DNA of 64,000 bases from Streptomyces sp. NBC_00390 (GTDB lineage: Bacteria; Actinomycetota; Actinomycetes; Streptomycetales; Streptomycetaceae), in NCBI RefSeq assembly GCF_036057275.1, contig NZ_CP107945.1, forward strand, positions 8,246,001 through 8,310,000. The letters are read 5' to 3'. A program made the translations under genes and the position numbers. Below the pieces are notes generated by a model that was not told the DNA's origin, did not search any database, and worked only from the letters and a program-made list of their open reading frames with translations. The first letter of the stretch is position 1. Every line of letters begins with the position of its first letter. This document shows, in pieces, positions 24,991 to 33,663 of this stretch.

Positions 24991-26288
24991 GCGGGCACCC
25001 TGCGGGGGAGTTCGACGGCGGCCACGGTGCTCAGGTCGCTCGCGTCCAGGACCAGCAGCTCCGAGGCGTCGGCCCTGAGGTCGCTGACGATGGTGAGCAG
25101 GTAGCCGTCGTCCTCGGCGGTCCCGCCCTCGGCGGGCGCGAAGACGGCCTCGCCGGGCATCCGGCCCTCGCCGTGCGCGAGCAGCTTCTCCTGGCCGGTT
25201 TGCGTGTCGAACTTGACGGTGTGGTAGCCCGACAGGCCCGCGCCGGGGAAGGCGATGGCGTAGCTGTAGCGGTAGTCCGAACCGGTGTGGGCGTCGTTGA
25301 TCGACGGGAACTCGGTGGCCAGGTCGTTGAGGGACTCGGTGGTGACCTTGCCCGTGGCCGGGTCCACGATCCACCGGTGGAAGGTCGAGCCGGCGTCGGG
25401 GCTGGTGCCGTAGCCGGGAGCGCCGACCCACCACTTCCACGAGTTCTCCCAGGCGGAACGGTCGAAGCGCGGTGCTTCGAGGACGATCCGGCCCTGCGCG
25501 TCGGTGTAGGCGTTGGCGACGTGCAACAGCGCCGCCTGGTCGGCCACCTCGAACCAGGTGGCCCTGCCCCCGGCGCGCGGCATCATGCCGATGCGCAGCG
25601 GGACGTCGTCGTGCCAGCGGTAGGGGATGCCGGAGTGCTCGGCGTGGTCGAAGACCACCGGCGAGTTGATGAAGACGACATGCTCGCGTGTGATGGCGAA
25701 GTCGTGCATGAGCGACGGGCCGGAGCCGTCGACGATCTCGGACCTGACGATGGCGCCGGAGGCGTCGGCCACGTAGTAGGTCAGGTACGGCGGGAACGGG
25801 CTGTAGCTGAAGAAGTGCAGCTCGCCGGTCTCCGGGTCCTCTTTGGGGTGGGCGGTCATCGAGCTGGTGAGTTTGCCGCCGAAGTCGTAGGCGCCGATCG
25901 TGTCGAGGTCGGCGCTCACCTCCCAGGGCAGGTTTGCCTCCTGCAGGGCCAGGTAACGGCCCCCGTGGAAGATGATGTTGGTGGCGGCGGCGCTGACTTC
26001 GAGCTCGGTACCGGTGAACGGCACGCCGTCCAGGAAAGGGGTGCGCACCCAGCGGTTGCGGTACCACTCGGCCCGGCCGTCCTTGAGGCGGACCCCGTGG
26101 AGCATGCCCTCGCCACGGAACCAGTGAGTGGGGGTGACGCCCGGCTTCGGGTTGTGGCCGTTGCGGAAGTAGCGGCCGTTCAGCTCGGGCGGGAGGGTGC
26201 CGCGCACCTTCAGCTCGCGTCCGGTGATCTCGTCGGTGACGGGCGTGAAGTGGCCGCTGATGTAGGGCTTTTCCAGGGTCATGGTCAT
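24945..26288 (-). CDS. Carotenoid/lignostilbene cleavage dioxygenase (RPE65 family)
   Basis: A 447-residue Fe(II)-dependent oxygenase that cleaves a C=C bond of a carotenoid or stilbenoid with O2. Family features: RGTLPPELNGRYFRNGHNPK near the start, HWFRGEGMLHGVRL, SLMHDFAITREHVVF with one iron-ligand histidine, INDAHTGSDYRYSYA, and the last iron ligand close to the C-terminus in GIHGHWIPD. The start ATG at 26288 overlaps the MFS stop (ATGA), indicating coupling. Its divergent neighbour is a LAL regulator. The substrate is not evident; no carotenoid genes are in the window, so an aromatic (stilbene-like) or apocarotenoid substrate is equally possible. Confidence 0.88.
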   Translation of the reverse strand: MTMTLEKPYISGHFTPVTDEITGRELKVRGTLPPELNGRYFRNGHNPKPGVTPTHWFRGEGMLHGVRLKDGRAEWYRNRWVRTPFLDGVPFTGTELEVSAAATNIIFHGGRYLALQEANLPWEVSADLDTIGAYDFGGKLTSSMTAHPKEDPETGELHFFSYSPFPPYLTYYVADASGAIVRSEIVDGSGPSLMHDFAITREHVVFINSPVVFDHAEHSGIPYRWHDDVPLRIGMMPRAGGRATWFEVADQAALLHVANAYTDAQGRIVLEAPRFDRSAWENSWKWWVGAPGYGTSPDAGSTFHRWIVDPATGKVTTESLNDLATEFPSINDAHTGSDYRYSYAIAFPGAGLSGYHTVKFDTQTGQEKLLAHGEGRMPGEAVFAPAEGGTAEDDGYLLTIVSDLRADASELLVLDASDLSTVAAVELPRRVPAGIHGHWIPDTEMPA

Positions 26289-27565
26289 GCCTTTCGGGTC
26301 GAGAGGGCCGAGATGAGCAAGGTGAGGGCGGCGCAGGCCAGGAAGGCCGCGCCGGAGGAGGGGAGCAGGGTCAGGAAGGACAGGCCGATGGCTCCGCCGA
26401 TCTGCCGGGTGGCGTTGACCAGACCGCCGGCCAGGCCGTTGTCGGCAGCCGGGACGCCCGTGGAGGACATCGCGGTGAGCCGGACGAAGGCCACCCCAAG
26501 GCCGGTGCCGATGAGGAGCGTCGGGCCCAGCAGGTCCACAAGGAAGGTGCCATCGGCCGGGGTTCGGGACAGCCAGGCCAGTCCGGCCGCGAGAGCCAGC
26601 AGGCCCATGGGCAGCGCATGGCGGCCGGAGACCTTTCCTGTGACCCATGACGACAGGGTGATCATGAGAGCGAGGGGAAGCTGGGTCAGCCCGGACTCCA
26701 AGGGCGAGTAGCCGAGAGAGCGCTGCTGGTAGAGGGGCAGGAAGTAGAACAGGCCGAGCCAGACCGCGCCCAGTAGGGCCATCAGCATGTTGGGCACCGC
26801 CACCACGCTCATGCGCGCCGGCAGCAGCGGGTCGGCGCCTCGGCGCTGGAGCACCACGAACAGGCCGAGCAGTGCGAGACCGATCACGGCGAGCGGCCAA
26901 GGGCCTGACAGGCCGTAGGTGAGCGCGACCAGACCCGCCGTCACCGTCACCGCGCCCGGCGCGTCCAGGCTTCCGCCGCGTGGCCGGTCGGCCCCGACCA
27001 GCAGCCGGGTGGCCACCAGGACGGCCAGGGCGAGGGGCACCATCACGACGAACACCGCACGCCAGCCGTACAGGCCGGTGAGCAGCCCGCTCAGCAGCAC
27101 GCCCGCCGCCCCGCCGGCACCGGAGACCGCGCCCCACACTCCGAGCGCGGTGCCACGCCGCTTCCCGTCGGGATAGAGCGTCAGCACGAGGGCCAGCGCC
27201 GTGGGCGCCAGCAGCGCGGCGCCGATTCCCTGCACTGCCCTGCAGGCGATCAGCACTATTGCCGTGGGCGCCAGTGCCGCGCCCAGGGAGGAGAGGGCGA
27301 ACAGGCCGATGCCGAGCAGGAACACGCGGCGAAGGCCGTACACGTCGCCCGCGCGCCCGCCCGGCAGCAGCAGCGCGCCGAAGACCAGTACGTAGGCGTT
27401 GACCGTCCACGCCTGGCCGGTGTCCGACAGATCGAGCCCGGACCGGATCTGGGGCAGGGCGACGTTCACGATCGACGTGCTCAGCACGACCAGGAACTGG
27501 GCCGTGGCCAGAACAGCCAGCTGTGTCCAGCCGGTGGTGGTCCGTTGCGGTGCGGTGCGGGTCAT
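26285..27565 (-). CDS. MFS drug/metabolite exporter (DHA2-like)
   Basis: A 426-residue major-facilitator protein with about 12 membrane helices. The signature of EmrB/QacA-type exporters is visible: FLVVLSTSIVNVALPQI in helix 1, GRAGDVYGLRRVFLLG in the loop between helices 2 and 3 (motif A), and RAVQGIGAALLAPTALAL in helix 4. It heads an operon with the dioxygenase gene. MTRTAPQ at 27565 is the start used; nine codons of in-frame upstream sequence are possible. It lies 33 bases downstream of a conserved 22-bp element. Substrate unknown; export of the dioxygenase substrate or product is a reasonable guess. Confidence 0.85.
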   Translation of the reverse strand: MTRTAPQRTTTGWTQLAVLATAQFLVVLSTSIVNVALPQIRSGLDLSDTGQAWTVNAYVLVFGALLLPGGRAGDVYGLRRVFLLGIGLFALSSLGAALAPTAIVLIACRAVQGIGAALLAPTALALVLTLYPDGKRRGTALGVWGAVSGAGGAAGVLLSGLLTGLYGWRAVFVVMVPLALAVLVATRLLVGADRPRGGSLDAPGAVTVTAGLVALTYGLSGPWPLAVIGLALLGLFVVLQRRGADPLLPARMSVVAVPNMLMALLGAVWLGLFYFLPLYQQRSLGYSPLESGLTQLPLALMITLSSWVTGKVSGRHALPMGLLALAAGLAWLSRTPADGTFLVDLLGPTLLIGTGLGVAFVRLTAMSSTGVPAADNGLAGGLVNATRQIGGAIGLSFLTLLPSSGAAFLACAALTLLISALSTRKA

Positions 27566-27597
27566 GGCTCGACACTCGCAGCGGGCGCCCACCGCTC

Positions 27598-27619
27598 GCG
27601 TCGGTAGTCATCACCTATA
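27598..27619 (-). promoter_or_regulatory. Shared 22-bp element upstream of the MFS gene
   Basis: On the minus strand the core TAGGTGATGACTACCGACGC lies exactly 33 bases before the MFS start codon. The same element (two differences in 22) occurs at 30733-30754, exactly 33 bases before the DUF2255 start codon. Candidate binding site of the LAL regulator encoded between them, or a promoter element. Confidence 0.65.
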
Positions 27620-27700
27620 CGACTCCCTGCGGGAGACCCTTGGGCGACCGGGGCCGGCCCCGGATTCCCCTACGGCGCACGACCGCATAGGTTTTCGGAC

Positions 27701-30364
27701 ATGCCCGAGACATACACGGATGTGCTGATCGGCCGTCAGGACGAGATACGCCGGCTCGACGCCCTGCTCCAGGCGGCACGCCAGGGCCGGGGCGGCGCCC
27801 TGGTCCTGCGCGGTGAGCCGGGCATGGGCAAGAGCGCGCTGCTGCGGCATCTGGACGAGGCCGCGACCGGATTCCTCGTCATGCGGGCGTCCGGTGCGGA
27901 GTTCGAGATGGAGCTGCCGTTCGCCGCGCTGCACCAGTTGCTCGCTCCCGTCACCGGCCGGCTGACGGCGTTGCCTGCGCCGCACCGCAAGGCGCTGGAG
28001 ATCGCTTTCGGCCTCGACACCGGCACACCCGATCCGTTCCTGGTCGGCGTCGCATCGCTGGGCCTCCTGGCGGAGACCGTGCGGGAACGCCCGCTCCTGT
28101 GCGTCGTCGACGACGCACAGTGGCTGGACCAGGCGTCGGCCAAGGCGCTGGCCTTCCTGGCCCGCCGGGTCTCGGCCGAGTCGATCGCCCTCGTGCTCGC
28201 GGCGCGCGAGCCGAGCCGCCTGCCCGAGCTGGACGACCTGCCCGGCCATTCGCTTCAGGGTCTTGGCGAATCGGATGCCCGCGCGTTGCTGGCCGCGGCG
28301 ATCCGCGCCCCGTTGGACGAGCGGGTGCGCGACCGCATCCTGGCCGAGGCGCGCGGTAACCCCCTCGCGCTGGTGGAGCTTCCCAGGACCGCCGGACTCG
28401 CCGGGATGGCGGGCGGATTCGCCCAGCCCGACTCGGTACCCGGCGTGATCGAGCAGAGCTTCCGGTCCCGGCTGGAGCTCCTGCCGCCGGCGGCCCGGCT
28501 GTTGGTGACCGTCGCTGCCGCCGACCCGATCGGCGACCCCGGCCTGCTGTGGCGTGCGGCCGAACTCCTGGGCATCGACGCGGCTGCCGCCGCGGCGTCC
28601 GTCCCGCTGGTCGAGTTCGGCACCCGGATCCGGTTCAGCCACCCCCTCGCCCGCTCGGCCGCCTACCGCGCCGCGGCGCCGGAGGAGCGGCGCAGGGCGC
28701 ATGAGGCGCTGGCCGCCGTGACCGACCCGGTCGCAGACCCGGACCGGCAGGCCTGGCATCGCGCCCAGGCCAGTGCCGGCCCGGACGAGCAGGTCGCCGC
28801 CGAGCTCGAAGCCTCCGCCACCCGCGCCCAGGAACGTGGCGGTGTCGCGGCGGCGGCGGCCTTCCTCGAACGCTCGGCCGCGCTCACGATCAGTCCGGTC
28901 CAACGTGCCGAGCGGGTCCTCGCCGCGGTCCAGGCCAAGCTCTCGGTGGGCGACTTCGACACGGCGGCCGACCTGCTCACCACCGTGGCGACCGACGCTC
29001 CGAGCCAGGCCGCCAGGGCCGACCTGCTCCGCGGCAGGCTGTCGTTCGTCCGCCGCCGGGGGGACGAAGGCCCCACGGCGTACCTCCTGCGTGCCGCCGC
29101 CCGGCTGGCGGCCACCGACCCAGCCTGGTCACGGGAGTGCTATCTGGACGCCATCGAGATGGGCCTACTGCTCGGCGGCCTCGACCACGTCGTGGAAGCC
29201 GCCAGGAAGGCCCCGCCGTCGGGCGAGCCGGAATCCGGCGCGGCAGCGGTCCTGGCCGGCTTGATCAGCCTGGTCGGCGACGGGCATCCGGCGGCAGGGG
29301 AGATCCTCAGGCCGGTCGTCGGCGACGCCGACGACGAGGTGTGGGCCAGGCGGCCGTCACTGGGCTTCATGGTGGCCACCGAGCTGTGGAACTTCGACGC
29401 CCTGCACGGCATCGCCACCCGTGCCGTCGCGGCCGGCCGCGAGTCCGGCTCCTTCCACGCGCTGCCCATCGCACTGGCCATGCAGGCCACCGCGACCGTG
29501 CACACGGGCGACTTCGGTACCGCGATGGAGCTGATCTCCGAGGAGGAGGCGATCGCCGACGCCACCGGCGCGGCACCGCTGGTCTACCCGCGCCTCCACC
29601 TGGCCGCGATGCGCGGGCGGCGCAAGGATGCCGTCGAACTGTTCGCGTCGGTCGATCACCGGATGAGCCTCAGTGTGCAGTGGGCGACGGCCGTGCTCAG
29701 CAACGGCCTGGCCGACTACCCGGCCGCGCTGAAGGCGGCGAAGCAGGCGGTCGAGTACGGCGCCGTCGGCACGGCGGGCCTCGCCCTGCCCGAGCTGGTC
29801 GAGGCGGCCATGCGGTGCGGCGAGACCGAGGTCGCCGCCGCGGCCCTCGCGTCCCTCCAAGAGCGCACTCAGGCGGGCCTGCACGCGTGGGGGCTTGGCG
29901 TCGAGGCCTGTGCGCGGGCCCTGGTGACCGAGGACGAGTCCGCCTACCAGGAGGCGACCTGCCTGCTCGACGACAGCGCGCTGGTCGTCTACCGCGCCCG
30001 GGCACATCTGCTGTACGGGGAGTGGCTGCGCCGCCAGGGCCGACGGCGTGACGCCCGGTCCGCGCTGCGGCTGGCGCACGAGTCGCTGTCCGACCTCGGT
30101 ATGGAAGCGTTCGCCGAGCGCGCCGCGGGCGAGTTGCGCGCCACAGGCGAGCAGGCCCGCAGCCGCACGTCGAAAGCATCGGACCAGCTGACGATGCAGG
30201 AGGTGCACATCGCACGCCTGGTCGCCGACGGCGCCACATCCAAGGAGGTGGCGGCGAAGCTGTTCCTCAGCCCACGGACGGTCGACGCGCACCTGCGCAA
30301 CATCTTCCGCAAGCTCGGGCTCACCTCACGCAGGCAACTGCGAGACCTCCCCGACATCCGTTAG
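27701..30364 (+). CDS. LAL-type LuxR regulator with AAA ATPase domain
   Basis: An 887-residue transcription regulator of the large ATP-binding LuxR (LAL) family. N-terminal NTPase: GEPGMGKSALL (Walker A, about 38-48) and LLCVVDDAQWLD (Walker B, about 132-143). A long central helical (TPR-like) region follows, then a C-terminal GerE HTH (about 825-885: LTMQEVHIARLVADG, LSPRTVDAHLRNIFRKLGL). ATP- or ligand-dependent activation of the divergent MFS-dioxygenase operon is likely from position. The gene overlaps the convergent DUF2255 gene by about 39 bases. ATG at 27701 has no clear ribosome binding site but the protein starts right before the NTPase domain, as in relatives. Confidence 0.9.
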   Translation: MPETYTDVLIGRQDEIRRLDALLQAARQGRGGALVLRGEPGMGKSALLRHLDEAATGFLVMRASGAEFEMELPFAALHQLLAPVTGRLTALPAPHRKALEIAFGLDTGTPDPFLVGVASLGLLAETVRERPLLCVVDDAQWLDQASAKALAFLARRVSAESIALVLAAREPSRLPELDDLPGHSLQGLGESDARALLAAAIRAPLDERVRDRILAEARGNPLALVELPRTAGLAGMAGGFAQPDSVPGVIEQSFRSRLELLPPAARLLVTVAAADPIGDPGLLWRAAELLGIDAAAAAASVPLVEFGTRIRFSHPLARSAAYRAAAPEERRRAHEALAAVTDPVADPDRQAWHRAQASAGPDEQVAAELEASATRAQERGGVAAAAAFLERSAALTISPVQRAERVLAAVQAKLSVGDFDTAADLLTTVATDAPSQAARADLLRGRLSFVRRRGDEGPTAYLLRAAARLAATDPAWSRECYLDAIEMGLLLGGLDHVVEAARKAPPSGEPESGAAAVLAGLISLVGDGHPAAGEILRPVVGDADDEVWARRPSLGFMVATELWNFDALHGIATRAVAAGRESGSFHALPIALAMQATATVHTGDFGTAMELISEEEAIADATGAAPLVYPRLHLAAMRGRRKDAVELFASVDHRMSLSVQWATAVLSNGLADYPAALKAAKQAVEYGAVGTAGLALPELVEAAMRCGETEVAAAALASLQERTQAGLHAWGLGVEACARALVTEDESAYQEATCLLDDSALVVYRARAHLLYGEWLRRQGRRRDARSALRLAHESLSDLGMEAFAERAAGELRATGEQARSRTSKASDQLTMQEVHIARLVADGATSKEVAAKLFLSPRTVDAHLRNIFRKLGLTSRRQLRDLPDIR

Positions 30365-30700
30365 CCGCATGGTGGTGGCCGCGGCCTCGTGCCCGGTCAT
30401 CGACTCCACGGGGCCGGGCCAGCTCAGACCGTACTTGGCCCGGTAGGCACCGGAGACACGCTGGACGAGCTCGCGGTCGTCCACCGGCCGGAGGGTGACG
30501 GACAGCCGGACCCCGGCCACCTCCACCTCCGTGTCCGCGTGCCGCAGGACCCGGCGGTACCAGGCACTGCGCCGTCCGAAAGCCGAGCGGACATACGCCT
30601 CCCCGTCGAGCAGCACCACCCAGACCGTCCTGGCCGACCACCGGCCGTTCGCATGCCGTACCCACAAAATGATCTCCGCGTGATCCGTGACAGCGTTCAT
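30326..30700 (-). CDS. DUF2255 family protein
   Basis: A 124-residue protein with the DUF2255 pattern: LWVRHANGRWSARTVWVVL, YVRSAFGRRSAWYRRVLRH, and the C-terminal Y-x-x-KYG segment AYRAKYGLSW. Function unknown; relatives are small soluble proteins, sometimes in redox-related loci. It is convergent with, and overlaps, the LAL regulator gene end, and shares the 22-bp upstream element with the MFS gene, so it is probably in the same regulon. Confidence 0.8.
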   Translation of the reverse strand: MNAVTDHAEIILWVRHANGRWSARTVWVVLLDGEAYVRSAFGRRSAWYRRVLRHADTEVEVAGVRLSVTLRPVDDRELVQRVSGAYRAKYGLSWPGPVESMTGHEAAATTMRLTDVGEVSQLPA

Positions 30701-30732
30701 GGACCAACGTTCACCGTGCCGGCACTACGTAC

Positions 30733-30754
30733 GCGTCGGTGGTCATCACCTAGA
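30733..30754 (-). promoter_or_regulatory. Shared 22-bp element upstream of DUF2255
   Basis: Minus-strand core TAGGTGATGACCACCGACGC, 33 bases before the start codon; second copy of the element at 27598-27619. Confidence 0.65.
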
Positions 30755-31028
30755 TAGGCGGGCATCGCCGACGCGAGGGCGGTGCTCTCGCGACGAGGCT
30801 GAGTGCCGTCCCTGTTCTTCGCAGGGAATCCCGGCCTTCGGTCCGGGCAGGAACGCGATCCTGGGCCCGGAGGCGCGGAGCGCCGGAGTGCGACCGGTTG
30901 TGACAGCGTCAATCCACCCGGGGCCAGCGAGAATCGGCGGTCCCGGAGCGGCAGGCGCCACAGAGGGCCGCGCGGGGGGATGGGCAGAGTAGGCGGCGGT
31001 ACGTATCGGACGGTTGGAAGGGATGCCG
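30755..31028. other. Intergenic region, no gene seen
   Basis: With the flanking promoter segment this is about 320 bases without a gene. Nothing recognisable. Confidence 0.35.
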
Positions 31029-31514
31029 ATGATTCTGGAGCTGCTGCCGGAGGTGGGAGTGGCCACGCTCAGGCTCGGGATGTCGGCCGACGAGGCGGTC
31101 GGGGCGGCGCGCGAACTGGGCTTCGCCCCGTGCGACCCGGACTACGGCGACGAGCCTGGACAGTTGCTCTGCGAGCACGGGGAGTACCAGACGGAGTTCA
31201 CTCTCGGCTTCACCAAGGGCGCGCTGACCGACATCCATGTGTATCGGTTCCGAGTCGAGGACGTGGATGTGTCGGTCGTCCTCGACGGGCTCGACGTCTT
31301 CCGGACTCCCAGCGAAGAGCTGCTGGAGCGCCTTGAGGAACGGGGCCACACGGTCGAGCAGAACGACGACGGCGTGGACACCCTTCCCGACCTCAAGGTG
31401 ATCCTGTCGAACGAGAGCACATTCGAACACCCGATGGACGAGGAGGGGGACCCGATCTACTTCGACTACGCCCTCGTCACCTCGGTGGACTTCCGGGCGC
31501 CGCGCGGGGACTGA
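31029..31514 (+). CDS. Uncharacterised acidic protein
   Basis: A 161-residue acidic protein that I do not assign to a family. It has regular secondary structure (LLPEVGVATLRLGMSADEAV, then alternating strands such as EFTLGFTKGALTDIHVYRF) and a helix SEELLERLEERGH, reminiscent of small actinobacterial immunity-type or SMI1-like folds, though no motif proves it. ATG at 31029 is preferred because GGAAGGG lies six bases upstream; an ATG at 31023 is too close to it. No signal peptide or membrane helix. Stands alone. Confidence 0.6.
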   Translation: MILELLPEVGVATLRLGMSADEAVGAARELGFAPCDPDYGDEPGQLLCEHGEYQTEFTLGFTKGALTDIHVYRFRVEDVDVSVVLDGLDVFRTPSEELLERLEERGHTVEQNDDGVDTLPDLKVILSNESTFEHPMDEEGDPIYFDYALVTSVDFRAPRGD

Positions 31515-31789
31515 CTCCGGCGGCCGTCGACCGGGCCGGTCGTCCTCGGCCCGCTCGCACTCGGTCGAGGACGACCGCTCGCCAGGCGTCCTGCTCCGCT
31601 CCGCCACGGCCGGTCCCGTCACAGGTTTGCTCTCACTTGTTCAAAGCCGCTGCATGCAACACCGGGCTTGGCGCGTCAAGTGGTGTAGACCTCCAATCTC
31701 ACGGGAGCATAGGGGGGTTGACTCCTGTCATCTCAGGGAGCGTCCAGCCGCTTGATTCATTCGTCATGCGGGTGACGTCGCCAGGGTGG

Positions 31790-31885
31790 CCGACCGACGG
31801 GGGCTGTATGCGGGGCCAAGGGCCGCAAGCGGTGGACCATGCGGTGGAAGGCACCCTGGAATGCGTTCCCGATCGCAGTAGATGT
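31790..31885 (+). pseudogene. Transposase C-terminal remnant (IS256-like)
   Basis: The translation GRKRWTMRWKAPWNAFPIA resembles the C-terminal RWTRRWKAALNAFAITFGDR-type block of IS256/mutator transposases. Only about 30 codons; weak evidence. Confidence 0.35.
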
Positions 31886-31896
31886 TGGTGGTGGCC

Positions 31897-32370
31897 TCAG
31901 TGCTGGATCAGGCCACCGACCGGGACGGGAGCGACGTGGCCGGTTGCCGGAAGGGTCTGCGCCAGGGCGAGGCCGATGTCGACCAGCGATGACCGGCGCA
32001 AGCCGGCGACGTCGGCAATCGGAGTCCAAACCGACTCGGCGATTTCGCCGTTCGGCTCAGGTCGGAGTTGGCCGCCGGTGATACAGACCTGGTAGAAGAT
32101 GCCGACATTCTGGTGTTCCGGTCCGCCGGGGATGGTGCGTTCGACTGCGGGGATCACCCTTGAGTCCACGCCCAGGAGGCGGTCGACCATCGCGTCGCAG
32201 CCAGTCTCTTCAGCGACCTCCCGGATCACGGCATCGAACGGATCCTCCGCATGCTCGACTCTGCCGCCCGGAAGGGTCCAGTTGGTCTCGCCCTTCGATG
32301 GTACGTGACGTGCGAGCAGCACCTGCCCGTCCTCGATGCACACGGCATACGCCGCGAGCCGGAAACTCAT
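31897..32370 (-). CDS. NUDIX hydrolase
   Basis: A 157-residue pyrophosphohydrolase. The Nudix box is complete: GGRVEHAEDPFDAVIREVAE followed by ETG, giving G-x5-E-x7-REV-x-EE-x-G; the glutamates bind the catalytic metal. The fold starts with FRLAAYAVCIEDGQVLLARH. The substrate (a nucleoside diphosphate derivative) cannot be told. GGGGAGG lies just upstream of the ATG. Monocistronic. Confidence 0.9.
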   Translation of the reverse strand: MSFRLAAYAVCIEDGQVLLARHVPSKGETNWTLPGGRVEHAEDPFDAVIREVAEETGCDAMVDRLLGVDSRVIPAVERTIPGGPEHQNVGIFYQVCITGGQLRPEPNGEIAESVWTPIADVAGLRRSSLVDIGLALAQTLPATGHVAPVPVGGLIQH

Positions 32371-32817
32371 CCCCTACCTCCCCATTGGAAGCTGTCTCCA
32401 CGTTCAAGTTCCGTGCATCGCGATTATGTTGGCGGTTCACCGGGAGAGGCTCTTGGCGGTGGGCCAGGGCACTCTGCCGACCGCGGCGGATCGACGAAGA
32501 CCGTCGTGATGGCCGGTAGCGTCCGATATTGAACGGAAAGTACTGCAAATGCCAGGAGACCTTGATGCTTCTGGCCATGGAGGGCCTTTGCGTCCTCGTC
32601 CGTGCCATCCAGTCCGCACTCCAGCAGGAGTTGGGTCACCGGCATGATGCTGCCCCCCGGTGGACCCGCACCCGGTACAGCTCCGGCGCGAGGCCGTTGG
32701 AGGCGCGGACGATGGCGCCGTCGGAGTGCGCACGGAAGGCCACGTACTGCTCGTGAACCAGGGCCTGTCCGATGGGTCCGCAGGGTGTGCCGTGTCCGGC
32801 TCCTAAGCTGTGGCGCC
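32371..32817. other. Mostly non-coding; one doubtful short ORF
   Basis: The minus strand at 32424-32645 can encode 73 residues (MPVTQLLLECGLDGTDEDAK start), and just upstream the same strand reads LVHEQYVAFRAHSDG then VRASNGLAPELYRVRV, which looks like coherent protein. I cannot place either; they may be remnants of one decayed hypothetical gene. Confidence 0.3.
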
Positions 32818-33339
32818 ATGGGGAACAAGCTCACTCACGAGGGCAGCGCCTTCATCAATTTTCGGGACTACAAGTTCCAGGGTTCGACGTCGCATGGCTT
32901 CAGGTGGGTCGATATCAAGCATCTGCAGTTCCCCGCAGGGTCCGTCGACGACAGGGGGCTGCTCGCGGCACTCATCGGGCATGAACAGTTCCGGGACGAC
33001 TATGCAGGTGGTGGAGTGCTGCCGGAGGGACTCAGGCACGGCCCGTATTGGCTGAGGCTGGTCACCCCCGACGTCTACGAAGCCGTCAGCCGGGAGAGGG
33101 GCGCGCGCATCCTCCGGGAGTGGGCGAACCAGTTTGGGGATGTGCCCGCCGAGTTGGAGGCGGATCTGCAGCACGCGGTGTTCGACCGCTTGGCCGCGGC
33201 CGACCACATCTACTACCTGGGCGAGCTCGGGGACGAGGCCATTCATGACTGGGGGCGTGTGCACGGCTGCTTCCACGAATTCGTGCTCATCGACCGTTCG
33301 GCTGGGCAGATCGCACTCCTCGTTGCGGCTGACGACTGA
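32818..33339 (+). CDS. Uncharacterised protein
   Basis: A 173-residue protein with no signal or membrane helix, which I cannot assign. It starts MGNKLTHEGSAFINFRDYKF, has a central WLRLVTPDVYEAVSRERG segment and ends in a strand-rich HEFVLIDRSAGQIALLVAADD. The even codon usage and full-length coherence support a real gene. Upstream in-frame sequence is not homologous-looking, so the ATG at 32818 is used. It lies between a NUDIX gene and a transposase remnant. Confidence 0.6.
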   Translation: MGNKLTHEGSAFINFRDYKFQGSTSHGFRWVDIKHLQFPAGSVDDRGLLAALIGHEQFRDDYAGGGVLPEGLRHGPYWLRLVTPDVYEAVSRERGARILREWANQFGDVPAELEADLQHAVFDRLAAADHIYYLGELGDEAIHDWGRVHGCFHEFVLIDRSAGQIALLVAADD

Positions 33340-33378
33340 GTCGATCGTCAGAGATGCCACGGAAGGACGCCTGAGAGG

Positions 33379-33627
33379 TCAGGAACGGAGCCACGGCCGA
33401 AGCGCGGCAAGAGTCACCGTGCCGTGGAAAACACAGGCCCTTTTGTCATACCGAGTCGCCACGGCGCTGGACCCTTTGAGCGCGTTGATGCACCGCTCAA
33501 CTTCGTTCCCGCGGACATACTGCGCCCGGGCGGAACCAGTGGGGCGACCGCCTCGGCTCCCGTGCCGCCGGCGGTTGGCTCGCTGGTCCCGATCCACCGA
33601 GCCGCAGCCCGAAGGCCCCGGCCTCAC
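33379..33627 (-). pseudogene. IS5-family transposase C-terminal remnant
   Basis: GNEVERCINALKGSSAVATRYDKR then LAALRPW corresponds to the conserved end (N-x-VERCIN-L-K...ATRYDK) of IS5-family transposases. The rest of the element is missing. Confidence 0.7.
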
Positions 33628-33663
33628 GCTGTTTTGACAGCAGGGGCGGGGTGTCGGTCCGGC

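Noticed and set aside
24945..27614. A single 889-codon protein spanning the MFS and dioxygenase region
   Set aside because: The first half is an out-of-frame reading of the MFS gene; true genes are two, overlapping by ATGA.
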